Below, piece by piece: positions 38,035 to 46,140 of a stretch of DNA of 64,000 nucleotides (position 1 is its first letter; each line of letters starts with the position of its first letter). The stretch is taken from positions 1 to 64,000 of the forward strand of contig NZ_SSOM01000073.1 of NCBI RefSeq assembly GCF_029871235.1. Direction: 5' to 3'. Origin of the DNA: Pseudomonas sp. BN411 (GTDB taxonomy: Bacteria > Pseudomonadota > Gammaproteobacteria > Pseudomonadales > Pseudomonadaceae). The translations under genes and the position numbers were made by a program. Under the pieces are notes generated by a model. The model ran no database searches. It was given only the letters and a program-made list of their open reading frames with translations, and was not told the DNA's origin.

Positions 38035-38439
38035 TCAATCCACCCGTCGCTGCTCATCCGGTTTGGGATGGCTGCGGCGCCACTCGTTCATGTGGATAAC
38101 CTTGCCGTCGTGCTGGGTTTCGGCCTGGAAGGGATGGGCTTCCACATCGATGCGGCCCAGGTGGTTGCCGAACATCTGGATGCTCCCCGTCAGGCGCTGC
38201 TCACCGGTCACGGTGAATTCGAAGTCATAGATGCGCGCCAGACGCCGGTTGCCCTTGCCGTCGCGGACCATCGCCAGACGGCGGAAGGCGACGTTGCCGT
38301 CCAGCAGTTCCACATCCAGCCGTGCGCAGTGCTGCTTGGCCAGCACCAGGGCGCGCTCGCGCACGCCGTGCCCGCGCCACAGCCAAGCCGCGCCGGCGGC
38401 GAACAACATCAGCAGGAAAACGTCAGCCAGGCTCAGCAT
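38035..38439 (-). CDS. DUF3301 family protein
   Basis: This 134-residue protein has a single N-terminal membrane helix (LADVFLLMLFAAGAAWLW), then a conserved cytoplasmic part (CARLDVELLDGNVAFRRL, IYDFEFTVTGEQRLTG) as in DUF3301. The function of the family is unknown. It stands alone on the minus strand between the hydrolase and the diguanylate cyclase. A DnaA-box 9-mer lies near its 3' end (38091-38099). Confidence 0.8.
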   Translation of the reverse strand: MLSLADVFLLMLFAAGAAWLWRGHGVRERALVLAKQHCARLDVELLDGNVAFRRLAMVRDGKGNRRLARIYDFEFTVTGEQRLTGSIQMFGNHLGRIDVEAHPFQAETQHDGKVIHMNEWRRSHPKPDEQRRVD

Positions 38440-38486
38440 GATGACTCCGGAAACTTAGTCCCAAGCTTAAACCATCCACGGTGGTT

Positions 38487-40022
38487 TCAGAGGGCCAGCT
38501 CAATACGGTTTCTTCCCAGCTGCTTGGCACGGTACAGGGCCGCATCGGCCACACCCTGCAGCCGGTGCAGATCGTCATTGGCGCTGACGCTGGCCAGGCC
38601 GATGCTCACGCTGACCCGCAGATTGCCATCCGCGGTGACGATCTCCAGCCCCTGCAATGCCAGGCGCAGTCGCTCCAGCAGGTGGTGGGCGGCATCTGCG
38701 TTGGTATCAGGCAGCAGGAAGATGAATTCCTCGCCGCCGTAGCGGGCGAAGAGATCGGTGCGGCGCGCCTGTCGCTGGCAGAGCTGGCTGAACTGACGCA
38801 GCACCTCGTCGCCCACCTGATGACCGTGGCGGTCGTTGATCTGCTTGAAGTGGTCCAGGTCGAGCAGCGCCAGGCACAGCGGCGAGTGCTGCCGCCGCGC
38901 TCGCTGCAGCTCCTGTTCGGCGCGTTCTTCGAAGGCGCGGCGATTGAGCGCCCCGGTCAACGGATCGGTGGTGGCCAGGTGCAGCAGCTGTTGCTCCAGC
39001 GCCTTGCGATGGCTGACGTCGCGGATCTCCACCAGGCGCTGGTGGGAGTTGTCCAGGGAGGCGATGGCCAGTTCTGCCGGGAAGCCATTGCCATCTCCCC
39101 GGCAGGCATCGATATCGTGGGGGCGGCCGTCGGCCTGCAGGAGCAGCTCGGCCAGTCGCGGCGCTTCGGCCTCGGTCACCAACCGGGCCAGAGGTTGGCC
39201 GAGCAGTTGTTCACGGCGCAGTGCGAAGAGCTGTTCGAGCATCGGGTTGGCATCGAGGATGCGTCCATCGTCCACCACCAGCATGCCGGCGTTGGCCACG
39301 CCCATGAGCCGTTCGAAGCGGTGTGCACTGGCCTCTGCCTCGCGGGCGTGTCGCTGACTGTCCTCGAGGATGCGGCGCATGGTCATCAGGGCCAGGCCGA
39401 CCAGTGCGATGACCCAGAGCGGAATGCCGAAGTTGTACGGCAGCAGGTAGCTCAGCGAGCGGGTGACGTCCGGGTGCTCCACCTGCTGCAGCCAGTCGTG
39501 CACGCCGATGCCGGCGCGCAGCAGCGTCACCAGCGCGTAGCCCAGGAGAGTGAGGCCGACGAACAGCCGCGCACTGCGCAGCGCCGGTTCGCGGCGCTCG
39601 GCCAGCAACACGTAGCAGGCCTGCAAGGGCAGGGCACCGCCGATGGCGGCGTAGATGGCGATCAGCAGTTCGCTGTTGATGGCGCTGAACCAGTGCCAGC
39701 TGTTGACCAGCGCCATGGCGCCGGCGCTGGCCGGTACCGTCCAGTAGGGCGGGCGCCGGCCGAGGAAGCGGAATACGCCGAGTAGCAGGATCGCCTCGCC
39801 GGCCAGTTGGGTGGCGTTGCCCAGAACGTTGAGGACCGGGTTGCCGCTGGCCATGAAGCCCATGAACAGCAGGATGCCGAGGATCAGGGTCCAGGCGCCG
39901 GCCATCCAGAATCCGGGGCCGCGATAGGGCCGCGAGAAGTACCAGAGACCGGTGCAGGCGACGGCGCTGGCGAGCATCAGGTTGAGCCCGAGCAGCATGG
40001 GGGAGAAGTACAGGGTTTCCAT
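38487..40022 (-). CDS. Diguanylate cyclase with N-terminal membrane domain and PAS
   Basis: This 511-residue protein makes cyclic-di-GMP. About six or seven membrane helices (residues 1-215) are followed by a PAS-like sensor (about 230-335) and a GGDEF domain with an active-site RYGGEEFIFLLP. The allosteric I-site RxxD is plausible five residues before (RRTD). The membrane part probably senses an envelope or redox signal. It is monocistronic; no regulatory site was recognised. Confidence 0.88.
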   Translation of the reverse strand: METLYFSPMLLGLNLMLASAVACTGLWYFSRPYRGPGFWMAGAWTLILGILLFMGFMASGNPVLNVLGNATQLAGEAILLLGVFRFLGRRPPYWTVPASAGAMALVNSWHWFSAINSELLIAIYAAIGGALPLQACYVLLAERREPALRSARLFVGLTLLGYALVTLLRAGIGVHDWLQQVEHPDVTRSLSYLLPYNFGIPLWVIALVGLALMTMRRILEDSQRHAREAEASAHRFERLMGVANAGMLVVDDGRILDANPMLEQLFALRREQLLGQPLARLVTEAEAPRLAELLLQADGRPHDIDACRGDGNGFPAELAIASLDNSHQRLVEIRDVSHRKALEQQLLHLATTDPLTGALNRRAFEERAEQELQRARRQHSPLCLALLDLDHFKQINDRHGHQVGDEVLRQFSQLCQRQARRTDLFARYGGEEFIFLLPDTNADAAHHLLERLRLALQGLEIVTADGNLRVSVSIGLASVSANDDLHRLQGVADAALYRAKQLGRNRIELAL

Positions 40023-40212
40023 CGAGGCCCTCCCGGGCCTGGTAGCCGACGGCTGGATTCTGGCACCACCGGGTGGGGCTGTCTTGTGACTGAACGGTTG
40101 GAAATCGCCGGCACCCGACCTGCGTCCTTCTGTCCCAGCGACTAGGCTTCAACCCAGGCAGGCGCATGGCTAGCATAGGCGCCCCCGGATCGACCGGTAT
40201 GGAACCCTCCCT

Positions 40213-40596
40213 GTGACCTACGGCAGAACACGACAACGCGGCGCCTGGCTTGGCCTTCTGGCCATGCTGCTGGTGTTCGTCGGTCCGTTGGTGTCCCAGG
40301 CGCGGGACATGGGGCAGGGCGGCGTGCCCGAGTGGATGGGCGAACTGGCCTGTTCTGCCGAGCATGGCGGTCCGAGCCACCAGCCGGCGATGCCCGACCA
40401 CGAGATGTCCTGGGCCAAGTGCGGCTACTGCACCCTACTGTTCAACTCCCCGGCCCTGAACTCCGCGACCCTGCACGGGTTGGACCTGGCCGGTCTTACC
40501 AGTCCGCATGCCGCGCTGGCGCCCCTGGCTGGCCACGGTGGTCGGACCGTCTTCCCCGGCGCGCTGACCCGCGCACCCCCCGTCGCGCTTTCCTGA
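40213..40596 (+). CDS. DUF2946 family protein
   Basis: This 127-residue protein has a signal or anchor helix (AWLGLLAMLLVFVGPLVSQA), Met/His-rich segments (HQPAMPDHEMSWAKCGYC) and the CxxC of DUF2946. The family is usually found with copper-responsive genes and TonB receptors. The start is a GTG. It heads a group with the PepSY protein and the PCuAC chaperone, which together suggest copper or heme-copper handling in the envelope. Confidence 0.78.
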   Translation: MTYGRTRQRGAWLGLLAMLLVFVGPLVSQARDMGQGGVPEWMGELACSAEHGGPSHQPAMPDHEMSWAKCGYCTLLFNSPALNSATLHGLDLAGLTSPHAALAPLAGHGGRTVFPGALTRAPPVALS

Positions 40597-40679
40597 TCCA
40601 CGCAACCTTTCTTTGCCGTGCGCACGCCCTGTTCAGGCGCGCGTGCGTGCGGACCACTGGTTCATCAGGGAGCACGACA

Positions 40680-42053
40680 ATGTCGAAGAACACTGTCTCC
40701 TTTTACAACCTGGCGTGGCGCTGGCACTTCTATGCCGGGCTGTTCGTCATCCCCTTCATGATCATGCTGGCGGTCACCGGCAGCATCTATCTGTTCAAAC
40801 CCCAGCTGGACAACCTGCTCTACAGCGACCTGATGTTGGTCCGCCCGGCCGGGCAGGCGCTCAGCGCCGACCAGCAGCTGGACAAAGTGCGCCAGGCGTA
40901 CCCGCAGGCCGCCGTCAGCCAGTACCTGCCGCCGGTGGATGCCGAGCACAGCGCGCAGTTCGTGGTCAGCCTGGACGGGCGCAAGACCAATCTGTTCCTC
41001 GACCCCTACAGCGGCCAGGTGCTGGGCACCCAGGACGCGCAAAACAACCTCCAGGCCATTTCCCGTTCGCTTCATGGCACGCTGCTGATCGGCACGGTCG
41101 GCGACCGGCTGATCGAACTGGCCGCCGGCTGGGCCATCGTCCTGGTGGTGTCCGGCGTCTACCTCTGGTGGCCACGGGGTCAGGGTATGCGCGGCGTGTT
41201 CTGGCCGCGCCTGGCCAATCGCGGGCGGCTGTTCTGGCGGGACCTGCACGCAGTGACCGGATTCTGGGGCTCGCTGCTGCTGCTGTTCATGCTGCTCACC
41301 GGGATGACCTGGACCGGCTTCTGGGGCGAGCAATTCTCCGATGTGTGGAACCGCTTCCCCGCCGCCATGTGGAACGAGGTGCCCAAGTCCGACCAGCAGG
41401 CCCGTAGTCTGAACACCGCTGCCGACCAGACCGTGGCCTGGGCGGTGGAAAACACCCCGCTGCCGGCCTCCGATCCCCACGCCGCGCACAAGGGACATGG
41501 CGCCACCGGCATGGCCGCGCCAAGCGGGCAGGTGAGCCTGCAGCAAGTGGTGAACACCGCTGCTGAGCGCGGCGTGGTGCCCGGCTACAGCATCACCCTG
41601 CCCGCCGACGAGACCGGGGTCTACAGCATTGCCGTGTTCGCCGATGACCCGCGCAACGACGCGACCCTGCACCTGGACCAGTACAGCGGCAAGGTGCTGG
41701 CCGACATTCGCTGGCAGGACTACGGCGTGGTGGCCAAGAGTGTGGAAATGGGCGTGGTGCTGCACGAAGGCAAGTTCTTCGGTCTGGCCAATCAGTTGCT
41801 GATGTTCGGCGTCTGTCTGCTGATCCTGCTGAGCTCCCTGAGCGGCCTGGTGATGTGGTGGAAGCGCCGCCCGCAGGGCAGCCTGGGCGTACCGCCGCTG
41901 CGGCATGACCTGCCGTTGTGGAAAACCGCGGTGGTGATCATGATCGGCCTCGGCATCGCCTTCCCGCTGGTGGGGCTGTCGCTGCTGGCGATCTGGGCGC
42001 TGGACTGGGCGGTGCTGTCGCGCATCGGCGGCGGCAAGGTTGTGGCCGGCTAG
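40680..42053 (+). CDS. PepSY-associated transmembrane protein
   Basis: This 457-residue inner-membrane protein of the PepSY_TM family has an N-terminal helix (FYAGLFVIPFMIMLAVTGSI), a periplasmic PepSY segment, helices near residues 140 and 190-215, a His/Met-containing loop (PHAAHKGHGATGMAAP) and two C-terminal helices. The family includes ferric or cupric reductase-like proteins. Its neighbours (DUF2946 and PCuAC) support a role in metal reduction or uptake, by inference. Confidence 0.85.
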   Translation: MSKNTVSFYNLAWRWHFYAGLFVIPFMIMLAVTGSIYLFKPQLDNLLYSDLMLVRPAGQALSADQQLDKVRQAYPQAAVSQYLPPVDAEHSAQFVVSLDGRKTNLFLDPYSGQVLGTQDAQNNLQAISRSLHGTLLIGTVGDRLIELAAGWAIVLVVSGVYLWWPRGQGMRGVFWPRLANRGRLFWRDLHAVTGFWGSLLLLFMLLTGMTWTGFWGEQFSDVWNRFPAAMWNEVPKSDQQARSLNTAADQTVAWAVENTPLPASDPHAAHKGHGATGMAAPSGQVSLQQVVNTAAERGVVPGYSITLPADETGVYSIAVFADDPRNDATLHLDQYSGKVLADIRWQDYGVVAKSVEMGVVLHEGKFFGLANQLLMFGVCLLILLSSLSGLVMWWKRRPQGSLGVPPLRHDLPLWKTAVVIMIGLGIAFPLVGLSLLAIWALDWAVLSRIGGGKVVAG

Positions 42054-42154
42054 ACCGGTTCGGCAGGCGTGGCCCACGGGCCGCGTCCGCAACGGAGAGC
42101 AATCGGCACCTGCCGGGGGTAGGTGCCAGTCAATCGAATGAATGGAGTTCCGAC

Positions 42155-42625
42155 ATGCGCAAGACGTTGCTGGCCCTGGGGGCCCTGTTGAGCTTTTCCG
42201 GCACCCTGGCCGCCCACGACTACACCTTCGGGTCGCTGCACATCGAGCACCCCTGGGCCATGGCCGTGCCCGCGGTATCGCCCAACGGCGCCGCCTACCT
42301 GGTTATCCACAACAAGGGTACGGAGGCGGACAAGCTGCTGGGCGCCGATACCGCCCGTGCCGGCAAGACCGAGATCCACGAGCATCTGCACAAGGACGGC
42401 CTGATGAAGATGCAGAAGGTCGAAGGCGGTGTGGAGATTCCCGCTGGCGGCGAAGCGCGCTTCGAGCAGGGCGGCTACCACCTGATGATGTTCGGCCTGA
42501 AGCAGCCGCTGAACGATGGCGACAAGTTCCCCATGACCCTGCACTTCCAGAAGGCCGGCGACCTGGACGTGGAAGTCCACGTGCAGACGCAGGCTCCTGC
42601 GGCAACCGCCGAGCACCAGCACTGA
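42155..42625 (+). CDS. Periplasmic copper chaperone PCu(A)C
   Basis: This 156-residue precursor has a signal peptide (KTLLALGALLSFSGTLAA) and a DUF461/PCuAC domain. The copper-binding set H-x(n)-M...H-x-M appears as EIHEHLHKDGLMKMQ and, later, GGYHLMMFGL. It delivers Cu(I) to the CuA site of cytochrome c oxidase in related bacteria. The C-terminus ends EHQH, an additional metal-binding tail. It is probably cotranscribed with the PepSY gene about 100 bp upstream. A DnaA-box 9-mer lies in the coding sequence at 42303. Confidence 0.88.
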   Translation: MRKTLLALGALLSFSGTLAAHDYTFGSLHIEHPWAMAVPAVSPNGAAYLVIHNKGTEADKLLGADTARAGKTEIHEHLHKDGLMKMQKVEGGVEIPAGGEARFEQGGYHLMMFGLKQPLNDGDKFPMTLHFQKAGDLDVEVHVQTQAPAATAEHQH

Positions 42626-42901
42626 CGTCCGCGCGCGGGGCCGACCGGCTCCGCGCCTTCCCTGCCCAGTTATCCACAATGCCGCTCGGCGGCATTGTTT
42701 GCCGAGGCGTGGTGCCTCTTCTAGCCTGATTCCATCGCATGGAGCACCCGCCGGCAGGACGCCAGCCCCGCGCATTGCGCGGCCCCGCTTGAATCATCTG
42801 CCCTCACTGTTCCCTGACGATGCACCGCTTGGGCCAGGGCGCTGCGTGTTTCGCAGCGCTCCGCCGGCCCGTGCCTTGATGAGCAGAAAAGGAGAGGGAA
42901 G

Positions 42902-44302
42902 ATGAACGCTACAAGGACATTCCGTGTCGCCTGGTTGCTGGTCCTGGTGCTTGCCTGCGCCGGCCCCTTGCTGGTGGCTGGCTCGGCGCAAGCAGCGAGC
43001 CCCGCGTGCAGCGCCAGCCAGGACTGGATCACCAACCCCAACCCACCCGGCGAAATCCCCGAAGGCAGCAACGCCGACTTCTGCGACTTCTACCAGTTCG
43101 CCTGGCAATGGTTCTTCCAGCTGGTCAGCCCGTCGACCAGCGATCCCAGCCTGCGCAACTTCCAGGTCAATACCAACTACCCGATCCTCCAGGCCACCGG
43201 CACCAACTCCTGCGACCCGTCCAAGCAGGCCGAGGTGATGTTCGTGCGCCGGGTGGAGCCCGCCGCTGCAAACACGCCCTTCCAGATTCCCGACCGCACC
43301 GGCCAGGCTGGTGGCGGCGACACCATCTTCGACCAGAACGGCAACGTGGTCTTCTACGAGATCCGCTTCAGCCAGAGCCTGTGCAATATCCCGCAGATCC
43401 AGAGCGCGCTGAACTACCCGAGCGGAACCACCGAGCTGAAGAGCGCGTGGCGGATCATCACCGACGCCGACAAGCCCAACTACTTCTGGATCGAAGCCAA
43501 CGTGGACGGCGTACCGGGCAATGAACTGCTGGGCATGGTCGGATTCCACATGGCCATCGCCACCGCGCTGCATCCGGAGTTCATCTGGGCCACCTTCGAG
43601 CACCGCAGCAACGTGCCGGAATGCAGCAATCCCGCCACCGCCCCGGCGGGTGGCTGGTCATTCACCAGTGCCACCTGTGCTGTGGATAACCCACCTGCGG
43701 GCTGCAACATGAACCAGGCGCAGCCGAGCTCCAGCCTCACCGGCACGCCTTCGGAAATCTGCAGGGTCTACCACGACGGCACCAATGTCTCGGACCACGA
43801 GGCCTCCGACAACATCGCCGACATCGACAGCCTCAACACCCAGATCCAGGGCTTCCTCTCGGTGCTGTCCAGCGACAATCCGATGGCCGTCTGGCAGAAC
43901 TACATGAATGTCGGCGCCATCTGGCAGAACGACGTCACCCAGCCGTCCTCCAACTTCTCCAACCAGCGTGGCTCGATGCGCCTGGCCAACACGGTGATGG
44001 AAACCACCTACCAGAACGTGGACCCGACCCAGTCATTCATCTCCAACTGCTTCGGTTGCCACAACTTCAATGGCAGCGGGAACAGCAACACCATTCCCTG
44101 GGCGAAGCTGAGCCACATCTTCGATGACGTGGTGCAGGGCCAGTGCACCACGCCGCAGGACGTGCAGGCCGGTCCCATCTGGAACAACGGCCAGGCCGCG
44201 CAGACCTGTCCACAAGTGTGCAGCAACAAGGGCGGCTGGAACGGCAACTGGAAGACCACCGAGCCCGGTTCCATGTCGGTCTGCGGGTGTTGCGGGGGAT
44301 AA
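42902..44302 (+). CDS. Secreted protein with CxxCH motif and mannan-binding-type C-terminus
   Basis: This 466-residue precursor has a Sec signal (WLLVLVLACAGPLLVAGSAQA). The long middle is rich in Asn, Gln, Ser and Trp (for example FYQFAWQWFFQLVSPST), with many cysteines. A CFGCHN (CxxCH) at about residue 380 would bind c-type heme. The C-terminal about 45 residues (IWNNGQAAQTCPQVC, GGWNGNWKTTEPGSMSVCGC) look like a mannan-binding lectin (MVL-type) repeat. The combination suggests an exported heme protein that docks on glycans, but this is inferred. The ATG has GGAGAGGGA upstream. It borders the DnaA-box array. Confidence 0.7.
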   Translation: MNATRTFRVAWLLVLVLACAGPLLVAGSAQAASPACSASQDWITNPNPPGEIPEGSNADFCDFYQFAWQWFFQLVSPSTSDPSLRNFQVNTNYPILQATGTNSCDPSKQAEVMFVRRVEPAAANTPFQIPDRTGQAGGGDTIFDQNGNVVFYEIRFSQSLCNIPQIQSALNYPSGTTELKSAWRIITDADKPNYFWIEANVDGVPGNELLGMVGFHMAIATALHPEFIWATFEHRSNVPECSNPATAPAGGWSFTSATCAVDNPPAGCNMNQAQPSSSLTGTPSEICRVYHDGTNVSDHEASDNIADIDSLNTQIQGFLSVLSSDNPMAVWQNYMNVGAIWQNDVTQPSSNFSNQRGSMRLANTVMETTYQNVDPTQSFISNCFGCHNFNGSGNSNTIPWAKLSHIFDDVVQGQCTTPQDVQAGPIWNNGQAAQTCPQVCSNKGGWNGNWKTTEPGSMSVCGCCGG

Positions 44303-44319
44303 GTCGATCCTGAGGCGCC

Positions 44320-44552
44320 TGATCGTTTATTGATCAGGTTCTCGAAAGCCCCGTCATTCGTGGGCTGCAGCTTGGTCCTAACAGTATATCCACAGCCGGT
44401 TGCACAGATTCTGTGTGCAGCCGGCTGGGTAACTCGTTGATATTGCTCGAAAAATGTACATTCTTCTACAGGCCTCTTGCTGCCTGGCCTGCAGCCATCC
44501 ATGGACAACTTATGCACAGACCAGTCCACGTAATTTGGGCACAAGCGTGGAA
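44320..44552 (+). repeat. DnaA-box array, unit 1
   Basis: TGATC-N6-TGATCA at 44320-44336. First box ATATCCACA at 44386-44394, followed by the inverted pair TGCACAGA / TCTGTGTGCA. GCTCGAAAAAT begins at 44445. Second box TTATGCACA at 44510-44518, followed by a TCCACG and ATTTGGG tail. Offsets: TGATCA end to first box 50, first box to GCTCGA 59, first to second box 124. Confidence 0.8.
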
Positions 44553-44639
44553 ATCTTGATGCTGCCGCTTGTGGATTAATGGCGCGGGGATTGACCGGGC
44601 CTGGCTTGGCGGAGCGCGGCCCAGTTTGGCCGATGAGGC

Positions 44640-44861
44640 TGATCAAATAGTGATCACAACGCCGCAGGCCGCATTCTTACAGGGCTGCAGCCATGGCCAA
44701 ACAGCTTATCCACAGATGGCTACACAGAATATGTGGGCCAAGTGCTTGAATCAGAACGAAAAATGAACAAAGCGCGAAAAGCCGCGGCAGCTCTGGCCCC
44801 TGGCACTCGAACTACAGCTTATCCACAACAGCATCCACGGGAATTGGGTAAAAACTCTGCC
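44640..44861 (+). repeat. DnaA-box array, unit 2
   Basis: TGATCA-N5-TGATCA at 44640-44656. First box TTATCCACA at 44706-44714, then TACACAGAATATGTGGG. GAACGAAAAAT begins at 44754. Second box TTATCCACA at 44819-44827, followed by CATCCACGGGAATTGGG. First to second box is 113, 11 less than in the other units; the 11 bases are missing between the first box and the GAAAAAT motif. Confidence 0.8.
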
Positions 44862-44978
44862 GGCCTGTGAACAGATCGCTGAGGAGCGCGCGAATTCACG
44901 CCAAAACGGCGCTTGATGCACACGGATGCGCCATCCGTTGCCGATGGAGCGGCCCCATCCGGTGATGGCGTCGATCTG

Positions 44979-45021
44979 TTATTCACAGCAGAAGAGCGTC
45001 CAAGAAGACTTGGGTAAAAAC
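44979..45021 (+). repeat. DnaA-box array, extra partial unit
   Basis: TTATTCACAG at 44979 with a TCCA and CTTGGGTAAAAACTG tail, matching the second-box half of a unit. A first half is not recognisable at the expected distance. Confidence 0.65.
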
Positions 45022-45243
45022 TGACCAATGTTCTGCGAGCCACGGGATTTGAGGCCTGCAGCATTGTCCGCACAAGTTATTCACAGATGGCTGCACAGAT
45101 ATTGTGTGCAACGAAGCAGTTATCCCTATGATTTTGCTCGAAAAATACCCAGGCAGTGGAAAGCTGCGTCGTGCCTGCTTCCCAGGCATCCATCGACAAT
45201 TTATCCACAGTTGCATCCACGGAAAATGGGGGAAACGGCTCTG
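45011..45243 (+). repeat. DnaA-box array, unit 3
   Basis: Degenerate TGACCA at 45022-45027 sits where TGATCA is expected. First box TTATTCACA at 45077-45085, then CTGCACAGATATTGTGTGCA. GCTCGAAAAAT begins at 45136. Second box TTATCCACA at 45201-45209, followed by CATCCACGGAAAATGGGG. Offsets are 50, 59 and 124, identical to unit 1. Confidence 0.8.
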
Positions 45244-45307
45244 TAATGGGGATTTCAGCTGGGAGGAGGCCTGGGGCCGTGCCAGGCATTCCGCGGCCAC
45301 CAAAAAT

Positions 45308-45540
45308 TGATCAGAAGTTGATCAATCGCCGGAAAGCCACGAATGGCGGGGCACAGAGCAGTATCCGAACAGGTTATCAACAGCCTGCTGCACAGTATCT
45401 GTGAGCAGTGCACAAGCCAAGTTGTTGAAAATGCTCAGAAAATCGCCAGATCGCGAGAAGGCCTGCGTGGTGCGGGGCCTGGAGCTTGGTCTACACCTTA
45501 TCCACAGGCCCTTCCACTGATTTTGGGGAACAGGGTGGAA
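45308..45540 (+). repeat. DnaA-box array, unit 4
   Basis: TGATCA-N5-TGATCA at 45308-45324. First box TTATCAACA at 45374-45382, then CTGCACAGTATCTGTGAGCA. GCTCAGAAAAT begins at 45433. Second box TTATCCACA at 45498-45506, followed by TTCCACTGATTTTGGGG. Offsets are 50, 59 and 124 again. Confidence 0.8.
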
Positions 45541-45550
45541 AAGCGAGGGC

Positions 45551-46033
45551 TCAACTGCCTTCGCGCATTTCCTGGTAGCGCTGTTCCAGTTCCTGGCGGA
45601 TCTGGCGGCGCTGCTTGGCCTGGGCATAACGGCGCTTTTCGTCGGGGGTTGCCGGCTGCAGTGGCGGAACTGCAGCGGGGCGACGCTCGTCATCCAGAGC
45701 CACCATGGTGAAGAAGCAACTGTTGGTATGTCGCACCGAACGCTCGCGGATGTTTTCGGTGACCACCTTGATGCCCACCTCCATCGAGGTGTTGCCGGTG
45801 TAGTTCACCGAGGCAAGGAAGGTGACCAGTTCGCCCACGTGAATGGGCTCGCGGAAGATCACCTGGTCCACCGAGAGGGTCACGACGTAGCGGCCGGCGT
45901 AGCGGCTGGCGCAGGCGTAGGCCACTTCATCGAGGTACTTGAGCAGGGTGCCGCCGTGGACGTTGCCGGAGAAGTTGGCCATGTCCGGGGTCATCAGGAC
46001 GGTCATCGACAGTTGTGCGGTTCCGGGTTCCAT
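45551..46033 (-). CDS. Acyl-CoA thioesterase (hotdog fold, YciA/Acot-like)
   Basis: This 160-residue cytosolic hotdog-fold thioesterase hydrolyses acyl-CoA. The family motif is seen in NFSGNVHGGTLLKYLDEVAY and VDQVIFREPIHVGELV. A charged, helical C-terminal extension (about 125-160) follows. It has its own promoter region of about 100 bp towards the solute-binding-protein gene. Its stop lies at the edge of the DnaA-box array. Confidence 0.88.
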   Translation of the reverse strand: MEPGTAQLSMTVLMTPDMANFSGNVHGGTLLKYLDEVAYACASRYAGRYVVTLSVDQVIFREPIHVGELVTFLASVNYTGNTSMEVGIKVVTENIRERSVRHTNSCFFTMVALDDERRPAAVPPLQPATPDEKRRYAQAKQRRQIRQELEQRYQEMREGS

Positions 46034-46140
46034 TGCTGGCCTCGTCGCTGTGGGGTCTGTCCGGGATAGACGCGGGTCGGCGCCTGGACGCCACAGTTGC
46101 AGTGTCGCGCAATTTCGGGACCGCTGTGGATAACGTGCGG

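Larger units (their letters stand above)
44303..45550. other. Gene-free 1.25-kb interval holding a DnaA-box repeat array
   Basis: No ORF here has protein-like sequence. The interval is almost entirely filled by four diverged repeat units (listed separately) plus spacers. It separates the gene for the CxxCH secreted protein (plus strand) from the thioesterase gene (minus strand), so it lies downstream of both and need not hold their promoters. Confidence 0.8.

Noticed and set aside
44303-45550. CRISPR array
   Set aside because: The repeats here are long, diverged and built from spaced motifs, with no short identical repeats alternating with unique spacers and no cas genes anywhere in the window, so a CRISPR-associated transposon is also excluded.
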